From assembly GCF_000237925.1 (NCBI RefSeq), contig NW_017386046.1, positions 186,001-250,000 on the forward strand: DNA of 64,000 bases, given 5' to 3'. The stretch is from Schistosoma mansoni (lineage: Eukaryota > Platyhelminthes > Trematoda > Strigeidida > Schistosomatidae). Below are positions 31,746 to 45,411 of the stretch, one piece after another; within the stretch, counting starts at the first letter, position 1; each line of letters begins with the position of its first letter. The position numbers and the translations under genes are program-made. The notes below the pieces were generated by a model, which made no database searches, had not been told where the DNA came from, and saw only the letters and a program-made list of their open reading frames with translations.

Positions 31746-34700
31746 TATACTCATTTGGATTTATCCGCACTTTGATTTATTTGATCAACTTACTATCAAA
31801 TACAATAAATTTGTTTTTTATGTATTACATTTTTGATTAATGCATTTTTAGTTGATTATTTTTTTCTTTCAAAATCCGAAAACATATTAATACATTTTTA
31901 TAGCTGTAATACCTTTTTAAAGTACTGTTTCCGCATTAAGGAAATAAAACTAAGTACCTTGACTTCATCAAACAAACCTAAGTTATACAAGTAGACTAGT
32001 GTGCAGTTCAAGAATATTTGTACGATCTAATCGTAAATTATATTAAATCATCATCTATAATAAATGGATATAACCAAAGGGAAGATATACCGAGTTAGTG
32101 TGTTTCTTATAACGTTGACATCCATCTATAAAAATGGCAGCTGAACGGACATATTTGAGCTAATCAATAACAATATGACTGACCATCCGTGATACAAAGC
32201 CCCGATGGGGTATGATATAGTCATTCATTTAGATCATAGATGTTTAACTTTCCACAAATAGTCAAAAGTAGTTAGTAGACACGTTATCATATACAAATCA
32301 ATCTTCATTTTCTTAAGATTAGCTTAATAAGTAGATTTATGTGAGCTTTTATAATAGTTATTGGGTTTTTTATATTTATCACTATTAATGAAGAATAATT
32401 CGACTTGGAACAATTATTTTGCAAATTTACGACTTTTATTCATGGGATTTTATATTGGTGATCTAGTTCTTTTTCAGTTTTATTATTAGTAAAACTATGT
32501 CTCCAAATCTCCTGCTGATATTTTATTTAATACATAGAAAACTACATTTTTAGAATTAAAGATAGGTATGTTAAACTTTTATTTTATATGACACCAATAG
32601 AAATTTTTTTTCTTTTTCGTATTTCGTCAATTTAGTTGTTTAACAGTGCCAGTGAATGGTTCGAACGGAAGGATGTTTTAGAATTAGTTACATGTGTTAG
32701 TATTGTATAGTGACTCATGTATTATTGTGTGCTATAGTCTATCAAATAACTAATGTTCCTTACTCATAGTCCTGATATTAATTTACTTCCACCTTAAAAC
32801 AAATTCGCTTACTTACAAATTATTTATAGTTGAACAAAGCAAGTAACAGTTGAAGAACTAAGTGACTTCTTTTTCCCTCACTGACTTAACAATTTTACCA
32901 AATTTATACATCAAGCAACATATGTTCAGTCTGAAGGTTTAAATTTTCAAATGTTCTTCAATCTAACATAAATCATTCTTTCAAGCTCTAACCTATTACC
33001 CTTATCTAAAGACTCAAACATTATCAAATGAGAAGTAGTAGGGATTAATTTATCATTTACATCTTAATTTAACCCATTAAACTTTATAGCTTTATTATAG
33101 TATCCGGTTAATAACCCACACATCACTTATTAGAATTATTATGTAATTCAAGTATTTGTTGTTGTTGTCGTCGTCATTATTTTAACTTCACTGAGATTAT
33201 CCATTTATAAAGTCTTCTAATATTTGGTTAACCAGTACATTAAGCCTTCAAATTTAGTGTTATTTAAAATATTTCTGTTTTCTTTTAATTTTTTTTCATC
33301 ATAAAACACAAATATTGTAAAAATAGATTATCATCAAATAAGTTTTTTTCTCGAAAATTAAAAAAAAATGTACAAAATAGGGATTATTATTTTAAATATT
33401 ATTTGTATCTAGTTATTTATTTAGAAAAGATAAATAATGAATTATTAAAAAATCAATAAAATGTTAACTTTTGGTCATTAAAAAAGAATATTGGTTCATG
33501 AGACCATGTATTGATTTTTTTTAGTGAAGTGAATGAGCACAGTAGGTAGTTGTTCATATTATTATTTTAGATATGAGTGTGTGAAGGTATATACATATAA
33601 GTACATATGTATAATTCTGTGAACTTTATTGATTACACATTGTATCCGTTGTTGTATTATTTACTCTAAAAATTAAAACAATAAATTATATCATACTATA
33701 ATCAGTAACTAGTTAATAGATGTTTCTTATTCTTTTAACTATGATTACTAAATTCCTTTAGTAGAACGTTAATAAATTCTCTGTAAAATTGAGTATTTTG
33801 ACTTTAAATTCGATTGATGTGATTGAAAACTTTTATTATGAATTAACAAAGTTGTTGTTTCATATGGTATAGAATTTCTGAATAGTGAGCGCCCAAAACT
33901 CTAACTGATATCAAACTCAGAAATATTAAAAGGTTACCATATGTGTTAAACCTCTTGATGATTAAATTGATATCTTGGTAGAATAAGTGGCATTGATAAG
34001 CAATAAATTATGAATAATACAATTACCTAAGAATGAGAGGTTAAAGTTTTGTAAATTAACCTTGTGATTCCATTAATAACAGGTTTACCTTGTAGATTGT
34101 AATTTTAAGGATAATGATGATAATTGGCATTTTGAAGGAGTAAACTAATGTAACTAGGTATTATTTGATCCTTGGTTTTGAATACTTGACTAATAATATG
34201 GACCAAAAATATGGCTACAAATATTTGTAGATGACTTGCATAAATAACTTACTTTCAAATTATCATTAATCCACTAAGAGTATAAAGTTTTTTAAAAACT
34301 TATTGAATATTTGGAGAAGGGTCAGCCTAGAGATTTACGTCCTGAACTTCTGATTGCCAAATGAAGGGTTTGAACTATGGTTACAGTGGCTTAGTACTAT
34401 CACTTATTTTCGTACATACAGGTTGGAATGTTCAAAATCAATTACAAGAATATATCTTTAGTAAATGAGTTACATATCCATAATTAAATGTTTCACTTTT
34501 ATATTGCACGTTTATGACACAGTGAACGGCTAATAATCTGTTTCAGTTTAAAAACAAAGATGATTAATTGTTATTGTTTTAATATAGATTATCATATGAG
34601 AGAAAAATAATTGATTATTTTATGGTTTAACAATTAAACATATTAAAATTCATATTTGATAAGGAAAGAAAATGAAATTAGTGGGTGAAATATTATGGTT

Positions 34701-35650
34701 AGACAAAACATAGATTAAATACCCTCAATGTTCTTATAAAATAGTTTTTCGGGGGGATGAAAAGCACAAAGCAATTCATCCTGACCGACAAAACGCATTT
34801 TTTTCTGAAGATTATCGGTGTAAGATGGTGACCGATGATGATATGTAAGAAACATCTACAGTTATTTGTATATCATATGTGAGCTAGTTGTCGGATTTAA
34901 AACACTCTTTTTGTTTTATTTGAAAATCATTTGATGGATGTATCAATATCATTGTTGATTGCTCCACGAGGAATCAAACCAACTACCAATCGCTTTAAGC
35001 GTGGTAGCATTATCCAACGTTTCCTAGATGTGACTTCACATTGCGTGCAGAAAAATTCCAGCTTATAAGTGTGAAGATCAAAACTACTATAAATGAATTA
35101 CAATCTATGCTGCATTAAGTACAAAATGTTAATATCGATATGACATTTTATGATCAGTGAAGACACAGATAATAACAAGTTTTCAGTAGAATTAAGATGT
35201 CTTTTGAACTGCTTATTATATATTGATAGACTCTTGTGTATGTCAGTTGTTCGAGGGTTCCATGCATCCTTTTTCCTTGAGAATGAAATGTTCGTGTTTT
35301 TGCCTACAATAAATATAACTATTTCGACAAGTTCCCTTAATCACAGTTTGATTTCAAACGAAACTGTTTGAAAAGTTCGTTTTTTATGACTAGATAATTG
35401 GTTTCTTCTAATGTCTGTACCCTTGAAACATTTTCCGGTGTTGAGGCATCCAGTAAAAAAGTAATTTAGAAATGCTGAGGATGCCCAAGTGTTATGTCCT
35501 TAGCTTATACGATTATCGCGAAATACGATTGTCAATTTAGATACGCTGACTTATGCGACCAACTAATGATGCATACACCAGTATAAGCAAACTAAAGTTC
35601 TTATCAGTCCTTTTCCTTCCTAGCCCTGCCTGTTGAGTTCAGAAGGCCAA
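31746..35650. other. AT-rich stretch; nothing firm recognised
   Basis: There is no supported gene. A box-B-like GGTTTGATTCC lies on the - strand near 34977-34967 with tRNA-like surroundings (35025-34965), possibly a decayed SINE head. Confidence 0.4.
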
Positions 35651-35659
35651 TCTCAGCCT

Positions 35660-36000
35660 CCGCAATACCAATCATATGTTTTAAACATGCTGGGTTTACA
35701 TACAAACAAATCAGACCACATAACACCATAAAATAGGAAATAACATTTATACAAGGTCAAGACAAAAGTAGTTGTGATTATGAGAAACTGTTGCTAATAA
35801 ATTGAGAATATCTCAAGAATAGTCGATCTCATGATAATGCTCAATAGGTCAAATAAAAGCTTATAATAAAGGGAATATGAACATACATATAATATAGGTA
35901 CTTAATAGTAATACAATCAAAATATACGTATAGTATTACTCCATAAATAATTCCTAACGGTTACCATTCATTTATTGTCGTCCGGATGTAACAACAAGTA
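35660..36000 (+). repeat. Unclassified interspersed repeat (family 4), copy 2
   Basis: It aligns in order with 57400-57720 and with the two halves at 15085-15760. Shared parts include CAGACCACATAACACC, GAAATAACATTTATACAAGG and a CGTCCGGATGTAACA-like end. It is more diverged than the other two copies and non-coding. Confidence 0.45.
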
Positions 36001-37600
36001 CGCCTTCACAACAAAAATTTCTCTCTTAAACCTGTTAGCATACACGCTGATACACACAGTGATGTTTCATATAGAATGACCTTGATCAAAATGACATGAC
36101 AATAGTATAATCAGAACTACTTTGATTTGGATTGATCTAAATATTCTGCCTTGTTACTCTGTACAATTGAAACTACTGTTAAGTTAATTCCGTTATTTAA
36201 CTACTCTTTAATGAATCTACTTCAACTAATTCGCAAAATATCAAATATTTTAATGTTTATTCATCTAGATACCACAAATACTTCATTAGCTTATTAGATT
36301 ACAGACACCTGTTTATTTTTAGCCTTTTAAAACTGTATCACTGATCTATACTTTCTTTACATAGATTACTATGGTGAAAATTACGCAAATATTAGCTGTT
36401 ACTGTTCGTTCTTGTGGTTCAAAAATGTATCCATATGTTTTGTGGCAATAAATGTTACTTAGAATTGTAATTTACAAGTTCGACTTTATAACATAACTAT
36501 ACTCAAGGAACTGTTTACTTCCCAAGAAATGAAACGTAATCTACAAGAATGAATTCTCAGCAATTTTACTTTTAAAGAATTTATGTTTATTTTTAATGAA
36601 CAATAAGTTTGCTTTTTTGTTTAAATCTCTTTTGAGTTATTTTTCTATTATCAATATTAGCTGAACAACCAAATAATCAAAGACAAAAATAGTTTATCTA
36701 CCTAATTTAGTAAAGTGTACATATTTACTGAAAGTAACAATAGTAAAATAATCATACGGTATATTCTAGTTGAATAATTTGATTATTATCAGTTACTATA
36801 CAATTATGTTTGCTTAAGCATATCACAGCATATAACCAGCTTTTTAAGAACGACACATTTTAAAATTAAGATACCCTAGAAAAATGTAGTTTACATTAAG
36901 TAAAATAAAGGAGAGTAGTTTTGCCAAAACGAAAAGGATATCATACAAAAAAAAGAAACTGATGTATAATATCTATCTTATCCAACTTATCTAAACAGAT
37001 TGAAATACTTTATACTGATCAATAATCCAATCTACCAATAAAGTGAATTATATATATATATATATATACTCAACTGTTATAAATGGTAATTATTTTATAT
37101 ATGAATCTCAAAAAAAAGAAGAAAAGTTAAAAAAATTTACTAATCAATTATAAATGAACAATCGTTAAGAGTATTGTATAAATGTTTCATAATTTTCTGA
37201 AAAATTTTACATATCACATTTAAATTGTATGGAAAGTAAGTTGATTGTTCATTGTAATTATCATTGATTGACTCATTCATCATTAAACGATTATAAATAT
37301 AACATCCATTAAATTATTGTATTATGTATATTCATTCCCATTATGTTAAAACAATTAAGAAAACATTTTCCGTTCGTTTTTTGTATTTGACGTTCTAGTT
37401 ATTGAAATTCTTAATATATTCAGTTAAGATAGACAAGTTATAAGCTTGTATTGGTAAAATAAAAACTTCAGTTAAACAAAATGATAATTTAGCATATTTT
37501 GAAACCTTAATAATAGAATCGACTGATGTATAAGAACTTTCGTCTAAATTAGAGCGAATACTTCCATAGTATTTGAGCGCCGATTTGATGTAAGACATTA

Positions 37601-37701
37601 AATAGGAATAATATATTTGTGAAATTTCAGCGAATGAATTCGAAGTAAATCCAACGTTTCGCCTGGCAATTTGGTCCAAGCTTTTTCAAGGAATTATAAT
37701 C
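37601..37701. repeat. Left arm of a ~100-bp inverted repeat flanking the assembly gap
   Basis: The reverse complement of this segment matches 38155-38255 at about 95 of 101 positions. The inner part contains CCTGGC...GCTTTTTC, the mirror of the hammerhead-like hairpin in the right arm. Confidence 0.9.
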
Positions 37702-37954
37702 AAACATCAAAGTTATCGAATATAAATAGATACATGGTTCTTTGTTTCATTGTACACTGAATAGGTTTTCTTAAGAATTCACCGACAAGAGACAGTATAT
37801 TGTGAATGAAATTTCTCCTCTTCTCCTCTCACCACTTACGTAATATATACAATATGTTATCTTAACACATTTCATTTCACATCACAAATCTCTTACACAC
37901 TAATACATATACCTAGTTTAGACATTTTTAACGTTCATTGGATGAACTATTCAG

Positions 37955-38154
37955 NNNNNNNNNNNNNNNNNNNNNNNNNNNNNNNNNNNNNNNNNNNNNN
38001 NNNNNNNNNNNNNNNNNNNNNNNNNNNNNNNNNNNNNNNNNNNNNNNNNNNNNNNNNNNNNNNNNNNNNNNNNNNNNNNNNNNNNNNNNNNNNNNNNNNN
38101 NNNNNNNNNNNNNNNNNNNNNNNNNNNNNNNNNNNNNNNNNNNNNNNNNNNNNN
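37955..38154. other. Assembly gap (200 N)
   Basis: Two hundred undetermined bases. Exactly 200 suggests a placeholder length. Any open frame crossing it is meaningless. Confidence 0.99.
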
Positions 38155-38255
38155 GATTATAATTCCTTGAAAAAGCTTGGACCAGATTGCCAAGCGAAAC
38201 GTTGGATTTACTTCAAATTCATTCGCTGAAACTTTACAAATATATTATCCCTATT
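38155..38255. repeat. Right arm of the ~100-bp inverted repeat, with hammerhead-like hairpin
   Basis: This arm mirrors 37701-37601. It contains the hairpin GCTTGG/CCAAGC (38175-38180 with 38190-38195) followed at once by GAAACGTTGG. That is the stem II plus GAAA layout of hammerheads found in Penelope-like elements. The CTGANGA half is not intact: TTGAAAAA stands in its place. So this is a relic at most. Confidence 0.75.
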
Positions 38256-38827
38256 TAAGAATTGACTGATATTTAAAACCACATACTAACCTACTTAAAA
38301 TCGAAATTTTTACTAAAATATTATAGTTTTATCTATAAAGTATGAATATAAAGTTTAGATGTATTTATCTAACACTGAAGATAACTCTAGAAAAATTAAG
38401 TTTACTAAAAATTGATGTAACCGTTAGACTCAGATTATTGGTTACATCAATCAAGCAATCTCAGTATGTTAATTGAAACGGATTTTTAAAACATTTTAAT
38501 AGGGTGATGTGGAAATTTATTGAAGATGAAGTCATTAAAGTTGTGAGGCTGTATGATATTTATATCTAATAACTCATGGAATAGTATCATTTTGAAGACT
38601 TGAAACATGGATATACATTCCATATGTGTGGAACAATCTTTTTATATTAGTGGGATATTTGTTATAAATAAGTCTATGAATATAAAATATTCTGAACAAA
38701 ATAAACAATTCCACATGCCAATAGAAAAATGTACTAAATTTATAAAGTAAAACAAGAAATTGTTTTAAGGGGGAAATTGTAGACATTATTTGTAGAATTA
38801 AACTTCTGGAATCCTTTTCTTAATAGT

Positions 38828-38862
38828 TGAGATTGTGATTCAATTGAAGCTAGACCACCATG
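38828..38862 (-). mobile_element. SINE family 2 tail fragment
   Basis: The sequence CAATTGAAGCTAGACCACCA with a GAGATTGTGATT lead matches the start of the foldback at 59419 and is the reverse of the family 2 tail. The rest of the element is missing. Confidence 0.6.
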
Positions 38863-39066
38863 TGTTTACTGACAAACGATAAGAACTAAAAATTCCTAAA
38901 AAGCCCTGATACTAATAATAATCACGTTGTCACCGATGGCCAACCTCAAGAGGTAATTCATTGAATTATACTAATAAATGGGGTTCAATCACATTGGGTT
39001 TCAAGCAGTTAGTTGCTCATGAATGTCAGTAGAAGGTAGATAGTTGCTTAGTACAACGAGTTAGGA

Positions 39067-39250
39067 GAAGTTAGAAATATAAACCATCATATGCCCGCCA
39101 ACTCAGTGGTCTAAATTTTGAGCGTTTCATGTGAAACCAGAATATATCGTGTAGGATTTATGGTATGATCAATGGTGGGCATTGTTGAGCAGTCCTATAC
39201 GAAGACAAAACAGCTGTCTAATGATTTATGGTTCCCACTGGTTTTCTGAC
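39067..39250 (+). mobile_element. SINE family 2 copy, strongly decayed
   Basis: The order matches 43177-43387: a GAAGTTAGAAATATAA lead, CCAACTCAGTGGTCTA (head, box A region), TGGTGGGCATTGTTGAGCAG and a CAGTCCTATACGAAGAC...AAACAGC part in the hammerhead position, then GGTTTTCTGAC. Box B is no longer recognisable and the ribozyme core is destroyed. Confidence 0.55.
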
Positions 39251-42200
39251 TCAGACCAGTTCATCCTACGAGCTATGAAACTGATTAATCTTTAAAATCA
39301 TATTGTTCAAAATTGAATATACTTATTTATGTCAGTGTTTCAGAGGCTCCCTTCGCTTGATAAATCAATCATCCGAATGCAAGCCACTGTTCAATGAAGT
39401 AACGTTTTATTACTAATTTTGACTGCTAATAGATAATATGTGATATTCATCTCACAAAGTTTTTAATACATAATAGTTTGTATCACGATTAACCTGAGCT
39501 AGATAGTCATTGAATGCTATGAAGCCCTAGATAGCTATTTTGCTCTTATATAAAACTACTTAATAATATACATCAACGAACCCATCTTGAATCTTATTTA
39601 ACACATTCATATCTTGTCTCAAGCACTTTACCTTATGGATCAGTGTGTTGACAACGAATGATTGACAGTTCTAACTTTAATCAACTCTTGATACTCAACA
39701 ACCATCTCCCAACGCGATCGGTGATGTTTATCTCACATACAGTTCTGTTATATTATATTAAAAGAATGACAAATCACTAATCAAGAAGAAAAGAAATAAA
39801 AAATGGTGACGTACGTTACATCAAAATGTAAATATTATGAAAAGATGTCGTGAAAAATCAGTGTTCACTAAATAATGCTATAGAACTTAGATCATTTAGA
39901 TATCACAAATAGTCATCTAAAACAATGAATAAATCCTCAAGAAGATAATAATATTAGTTAATTAATTGCTCATACTTTTCGATGTATTTATTTCTTTTAA
40001 TAATACAACTTGTCTTGCTTGATTTTTGTAAGGGAAATTATATTTACACATTTAATATCTCAACTGATTCTACAATATTGTTAAATAATCAGATCAATAC
40101 AATTTATGTGATAATACATCCATTAATGTGATTAGTTAATCAAATAATGATTTATTGATCGTTTACAAAATGATCTATTCATAGTGTGCATACCATCGAT
40201 ATTTTAAATATTGAAGCAATTTTTTTTTTCTTTTATTAACTGACCTTAGGAATTGTATTGCCAAAACATGAGTGAAGTTTGTAAATAGGTGATATGGTCA
40301 ATTTTAATGCGAATTTTTAAGAATTTACTAAAATATAATAATTTCTATTATGACCTGAAGTTTGCTTTGTGTTCGATTATGTTAATAATTATACAGTTAA
40401 TTTAGATTACGGAATTCTGTGTATGCTGTGTGTGTGTGTGTGTTGATAATCTATGAAGCCCCTATACTTCATGAAACAATATATTTGTTCATTTATTATT
40501 ATAATCTTTGTACCAAAAGAAACATTAGTTCAATCGAATAAATGAATCACAAAAAAGTAGTCTGTGAACTTAACAGATGTACTTAGATACATACACACGT
40601 ATGTGTGTCTGTACTCTTGTGTATATGGAAAGATAGATAGACAGGCAGACAATTAAATGAAGTGACTTTGAGTAACGATACTCTTTCATAATGTGCATGT
40701 ATCAAATCTTGTTGTTAACTTGAATACACCTTTTATTTATTCTGATTTGTAGAGAAAATGACGATAATAGTTATTTTCTAAAACAAAATAAAATAGTACA
40801 GTTTTTGTGTGCGAAATTTGAAACAAATCATGGTTTATGAAATGAATAAATCAATTTATGTAAATCAGACATTTTTTCTACTGAAAGTCTAATTTATTCT
40901 ATGTCCAGTATTAAAAAAAATAGTGTTTAGTTAGGCTGAAAAATGTCAAGTTAATCATTGTGATATCTTTTGGTTGATAATCGATTAGGATAAACTGACA
41001 TTAAAACATTTACTCTTTGGGAGGCATTATTAGCTATGTCGATCTGTTTGAATTTCATTCCTTGAGAATTTATGTCTTTGAAAGCAGTTAAGTGGAACCT
41101 GCCTTTTACATTGTCTGTATGAGCTACAAAAATCTATCTACAAATGACAAAGATCTTCTCAAGGACTCAAAAAACAAATCAATCAGCAACACGGTGATAT
41201 GAAATGTTACTACAAAGACATTTAGGTTGTGAAAAGATGGTTACTAAATACATTCTATGGTTTTCAATGCTCATACTAGTATGAGTCGTGTACATCATGT
41301 GAGCAAGTGATGTGGAATTGTTGATGTATATATATATATATATATATATGTATACATATATATATATGGGTTTTGGCGAGTACTTACACATGAAGTGATA
41401 TGATTTCGGTTGAAATCTGTATTCGTTCCTCTTTAATTCGATACTAGATTGATCTCTTTCACGGAAAATCTTTATTCATTCATTTATTCAGACTTAAACA
41501 GGCTACTTTCACAACAAAATACTATGAAATTTTGCGACAAAAAAGTGTCATGTTTTTGGGATTAGTTTTACAGTGAAACAGTAAGAATTACATTATATTA
41601 TCTAATATTCTTCAAACTGATAAATTTACTAAAAGTCTATATACTGATAATCCGTAAATAAAGCAATAGGTTTATTTTTATAGTATCAAGTATCCAGATT
41701 AGATAATTGATTATGGTAATTATTTATTAATCAATAAGCTTGACCTTAGTGGAAGATAATTAGTAATATAACTTGGTATAATAATTCAATATAATTACAA
41801 TTTACCTAAATACCATTTAATAAACATTATATAATGATGTATTATTGCTTTATTTCAACTTCATGGTTATTTATTCTCTGGGTTAACCGATTGAATTATG
41901 AAATTTTGATTATTTTTCCAAATAACTTTATCAGCAGATTGAACTTTAATAAATAAGTTTGCTATAAGAATTTCCTCATATGTGTTCTACTGACTGATGA
42001 CTTCTAATGTGAAAGATTAATACAAGTAGTTTAACTGTATGTACAGATTTTTTACTTTTCTTTTTCTATGACTTTGTAGTTGTTCATTCTTCCTATTGGT
42101 CTTAATGGGTCTTTGTTCTCTGAACTGCATGGTTTAATCGTCAAACTTTTATTATTCTTCGAAATAATACCATCAGCACAAACGTTAGATTATGAAAATA

Positions 42201-43176
42201 GATCCTTCTTAATATGCCTATTAACTGGTATTTGATCTGGGTTTTGTGCTACTTAAAATCCTCTAATCTTTCTTACCTTTATTTATTCCGAAATTTAACA
42301 CATTCCAAGTTGAATTCAAAGGTAGAATTAATCACATGGGCTTATTTGAAAAGACGTTCATCGCAACGTTTTGAAGTCAATATTGACAAGAACAAAATAG
42401 GATGACAGCCACTGCATTAGCTTGTTAGGTATACCTATTTTTCAAGACCCTGACCATTTAATTGTAGTCTCTGATTTGTGCTTCGTGTTTCAGTCGTGTT
42501 TTTCTACAAGTTAAGAAATTCCTCGAAGTGTCTTATAGATCGTGGATACATTCTACGATCTTACAAGTTTTCTAACTTGTAAATACTGATTACACAAAGT
42601 CACTATTAGGTGTAAAAGTATGTTAAAACTTCATTTTATTCACGCAATATTCATTTTAAAGACATTAAAGTATCTTCAAATGATGTCGAGAATACTGAAT
42701 CATCTAGCGAAAATCTATTTGTCAATACTTTGTTTTACACAGTATGACATTTAATCACAAAATAAATCAGTAATGATAATAATGGTAAATATTTTAGCGA
42801 TAAAATGTAGTTCGACATATTTATTATCAAATACCTAATTTTTCGTTAAACAGACAACATAGTTTCTGTAGCATAAATTTAAAAGCTTATCAAAATTTCA
42901 ATGAATTTTTAAGGATACAATTCATCCTGAAAATGGATTTAAATTGCTTATTTTTACATGTAACTTCAAGATTTACTTCCCTCTGTATTTAAAAAACTCC
43001 TATGAAATTTCAGTATGGGGTTGTGGAGATTGTTAAGTTTTCGATTGAGATCATGAATCGTCAGGTAATTCTCGAGGTTCTAGTGAGAAGCTGTGACTGG
43101 TGGATCTAATCCATGTCAAATAGAGAAAGGTATCTACTTCAGATAATGGAAGAAGGTCGAGAAATTTTGTGGTTTG
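39251..43176. other. AT-rich stretch with microsatellites
   Basis: There is no supported gene. Simple repeats present are GT at about 40429-40442 and TA at about 41327-41365. Other ORF-like stretches here have no recognisable motif. Confidence 0.45.
41324..41368. repeat. TA microsatellite
   Basis: Two runs of alternating T and A are separated by TGTATACA. Similar runs lie at about 37051-37070, 47480-47501, 50828-50857 and 60984-61002. Confidence 0.9.
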
Positions 43177-43387
43177 ATTGAAGTTAGATATTAACACGAT
43201 TGGATGTCGGCTCAAAGGTCTAGACGTTAAGCGTTCGCGCTCGAGATTGAAGGTTCTGGGTTCGTATCCCGTGTGCGGGATTGTGGATGTGCACTGTTGA
43301 GGAGTCCCATACTAGAGTGAAACAGCCGTACAAAGCTTACAGGTTTTCAATAATGGTCTAACATTCATCGATTCACGATCTCAATCA
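43177..43387 (+). mobile_element. SINE family 2 copy with tRNA-like head and relic hammerhead
   Basis: It begins ATTGAAGTTAGATATTAAC. The head then contains GGCTCAAAGGTCTAGACGTT and box B GGTTCGTATCC (43259-43269). The hammerhead position follows, then CAGGTTTTCAATAATGGTCT and an ATCTCAATCAAG end. In the ribozyme, stem I GCACTG is kept, but the first core base is changed (TTGAGGA, 43297-43303). Stem II is lost before GAAA (43319-43322), so it should be inactive. It is the most complete forward copy of this family here. Confidence 0.8.
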
Positions 43388-45331
43388 AGAAAACTTATGA
43401 ATTTCTCCTTGTTATATTTTCGAGTTTAATTTGAAAATATTTCATGTCGTTCGACTGAAGTCAGTTAAATAGAAAGTATGTAATTTTAAAAAATTAAATC
43501 CATCATTTGTTGATCTTTGAAGATGATAAGCTGCAGGGAATTACACTAAGTCTAATCGATAATAAATTTGGCATATATCAGTCAAAAATAATAAAATCAT
43601 CCTAAAAGATTCTCCGCCGTTGTTATTTCAATCTTAACAATCAGTAGTCATAGAACTTTACTTCAATGCCTTGATTTGATTATGATAATAAAATAACATA
43701 ACCACTAAAATCAATTTGAAAATAAACCATCTAGTATACTATTTGACTACTGATTTCTAACATCTTATAGACATCATTCAGAGTGAAATACATTTTTTGT
43801 TTGGATTATTTCAATAGTCAGTGACTTTGATAGTTAATTGGGCTCGTTCAACAGAAATTTTAATGGATAAAAAGTTTGTGTTCCAATTAATGGGTCATTT
43901 ACTTGAAACTGCCTTATCTACTTTTATAAATGCAGCCTGGTATTATCATTCAACATCTCACAAACAGTATGACTCAAAGTTGAGTACGTAAACCTGTAGT
44001 AAGAAGTTATATTAATTAAATCGTTTGTTGGTGTGAGCTGAAGTGAAGGGGTTTATACCAATTTTACCTCTGAACTAAACAGAGTCAAGTAAATATATGG
44101 TAGTTTCTTATAACCAAACCAGAGCAATCGTTTTTTATAAAGATTTCAGAAAACAGAAATCAAACGGTTTAAAATACTTTATATATTCGCTTCTAATAGT
44201 TTATTAACTGTAGAATTCTCCAGTTGCTTGATGGCCAACTATACCTAACGTACACATGTCTTCATGGAATACACTTATTCTACTTGGTGTCTGTCGAGAC
44301 TTCAGAGTGGGTAGAGCTGTAGCTGACTGGTTGAACCGATCAGCTTTCAAGTACACTCGAACGTCATTTTACCTGCTTCAATCTAGACCACTGAAAAGTT
44401 TGTCCTCATATAATATCATGGCTTCAAGTCAAATACGTAAACCCATAAGTAATAGATGAGGTCCATCTAGACCTAAATGCATTTTACTCAAAGTCATAGT
44501 ACCATAAGCTACAAATAGTTTTTCATATCATATCTGATTCCATCTCACACATAAATAGTAGATAAAACAATCTCTGAAGTTGCCAACACTTGTGATCTAT
44601 TCGTTTTGTAAATACGTCATGAATTAAATAACCGTAAATTACAAACTATATGTGTATAATAACCGATTCCGATAAGTTGCCTGGTAAACTTCTGTTTTTT
44701 ATATTTGAAAATATCATAACAAAATTCCTGCTTACCCCACTCAGATGAATCACGACCACATATCGTTTCTCTTGTTTGTTCATTTGCCTTACTTCACGCA
44801 TCAGAAGGAAGTCAATATTTATGGGAAAATGTATCAAAATAAATGCCATATGAATTGAGAACAACACAAAGTTCATTATATTCATATGGTAGAGCAGTTT
44901 TCTGTCAAATTCTATTACGTATAGATTGTTTTTTTATTTCAGGAAAATGTCAACTGCCAAAATACTGGAAGTTTATTTCGAATGTTGTCTAAATTAATCA
45001 ATAAAAGTCTAAGATAAGTAATTAGGAACATATTCATTCGACTGTATAATTGGAAAAATTTAACGTTTATAGCTATTAATCATTAGATAACTCCAATAGT
45101 TAAGTAAGTTATTCACGTATTATGTTATTAATCTAGGAAGCTTACTGAATTCGCAACCCTTACATATTTTGTAATTAATTAGACTGATCTGAAATCAGTA
45201 ATTAAACATAAATTTATTGATTTTTTCATCCCATAACTTGTTTAACTTATAATAATGTTTGCTCACCAGGTTCATAGTACGATACGATGTTAAGTAATTA
45301 AATAATATTTGGAAGGGTTAGCCTTGACAAC
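43388..45331. other. AT-rich stretch; nothing recognised
   Basis: I see no gene, RNA gene or nameable repeat. The 67-codon frame at 44256-44459 has no recognisable motif. Confidence 0.4.
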
Positions 45332-45352
45332 ATAACTATGGCTAACTTCATT

Positions 45353-45411
45353 GGGTATTGTTTGTTTGAATCTTCCCATCGATGTTTAGGAATTCAACTG
45401 ATCAGTCTCTT
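45353..45411 (-). mobile_element. SINE family 1 tail fragment with duplicated flanks
   Basis: Only the last ~59 bases of the element (reverse of the TTAGTATTGTTTGTTTGAATC region) are present. The flanks ATAACTATGGCTAACT (45332-45347) and ATAACTAAGGCTAACT (45412-45427) differ at one of 16 positions, as an old target-site duplication would. It reads as a strongly 5'-truncated insertion. Confidence 0.7.

Noticed and set aside
37938-38229. Open frames across the N run
   Set aside because: They are artefacts of undetermined bases.
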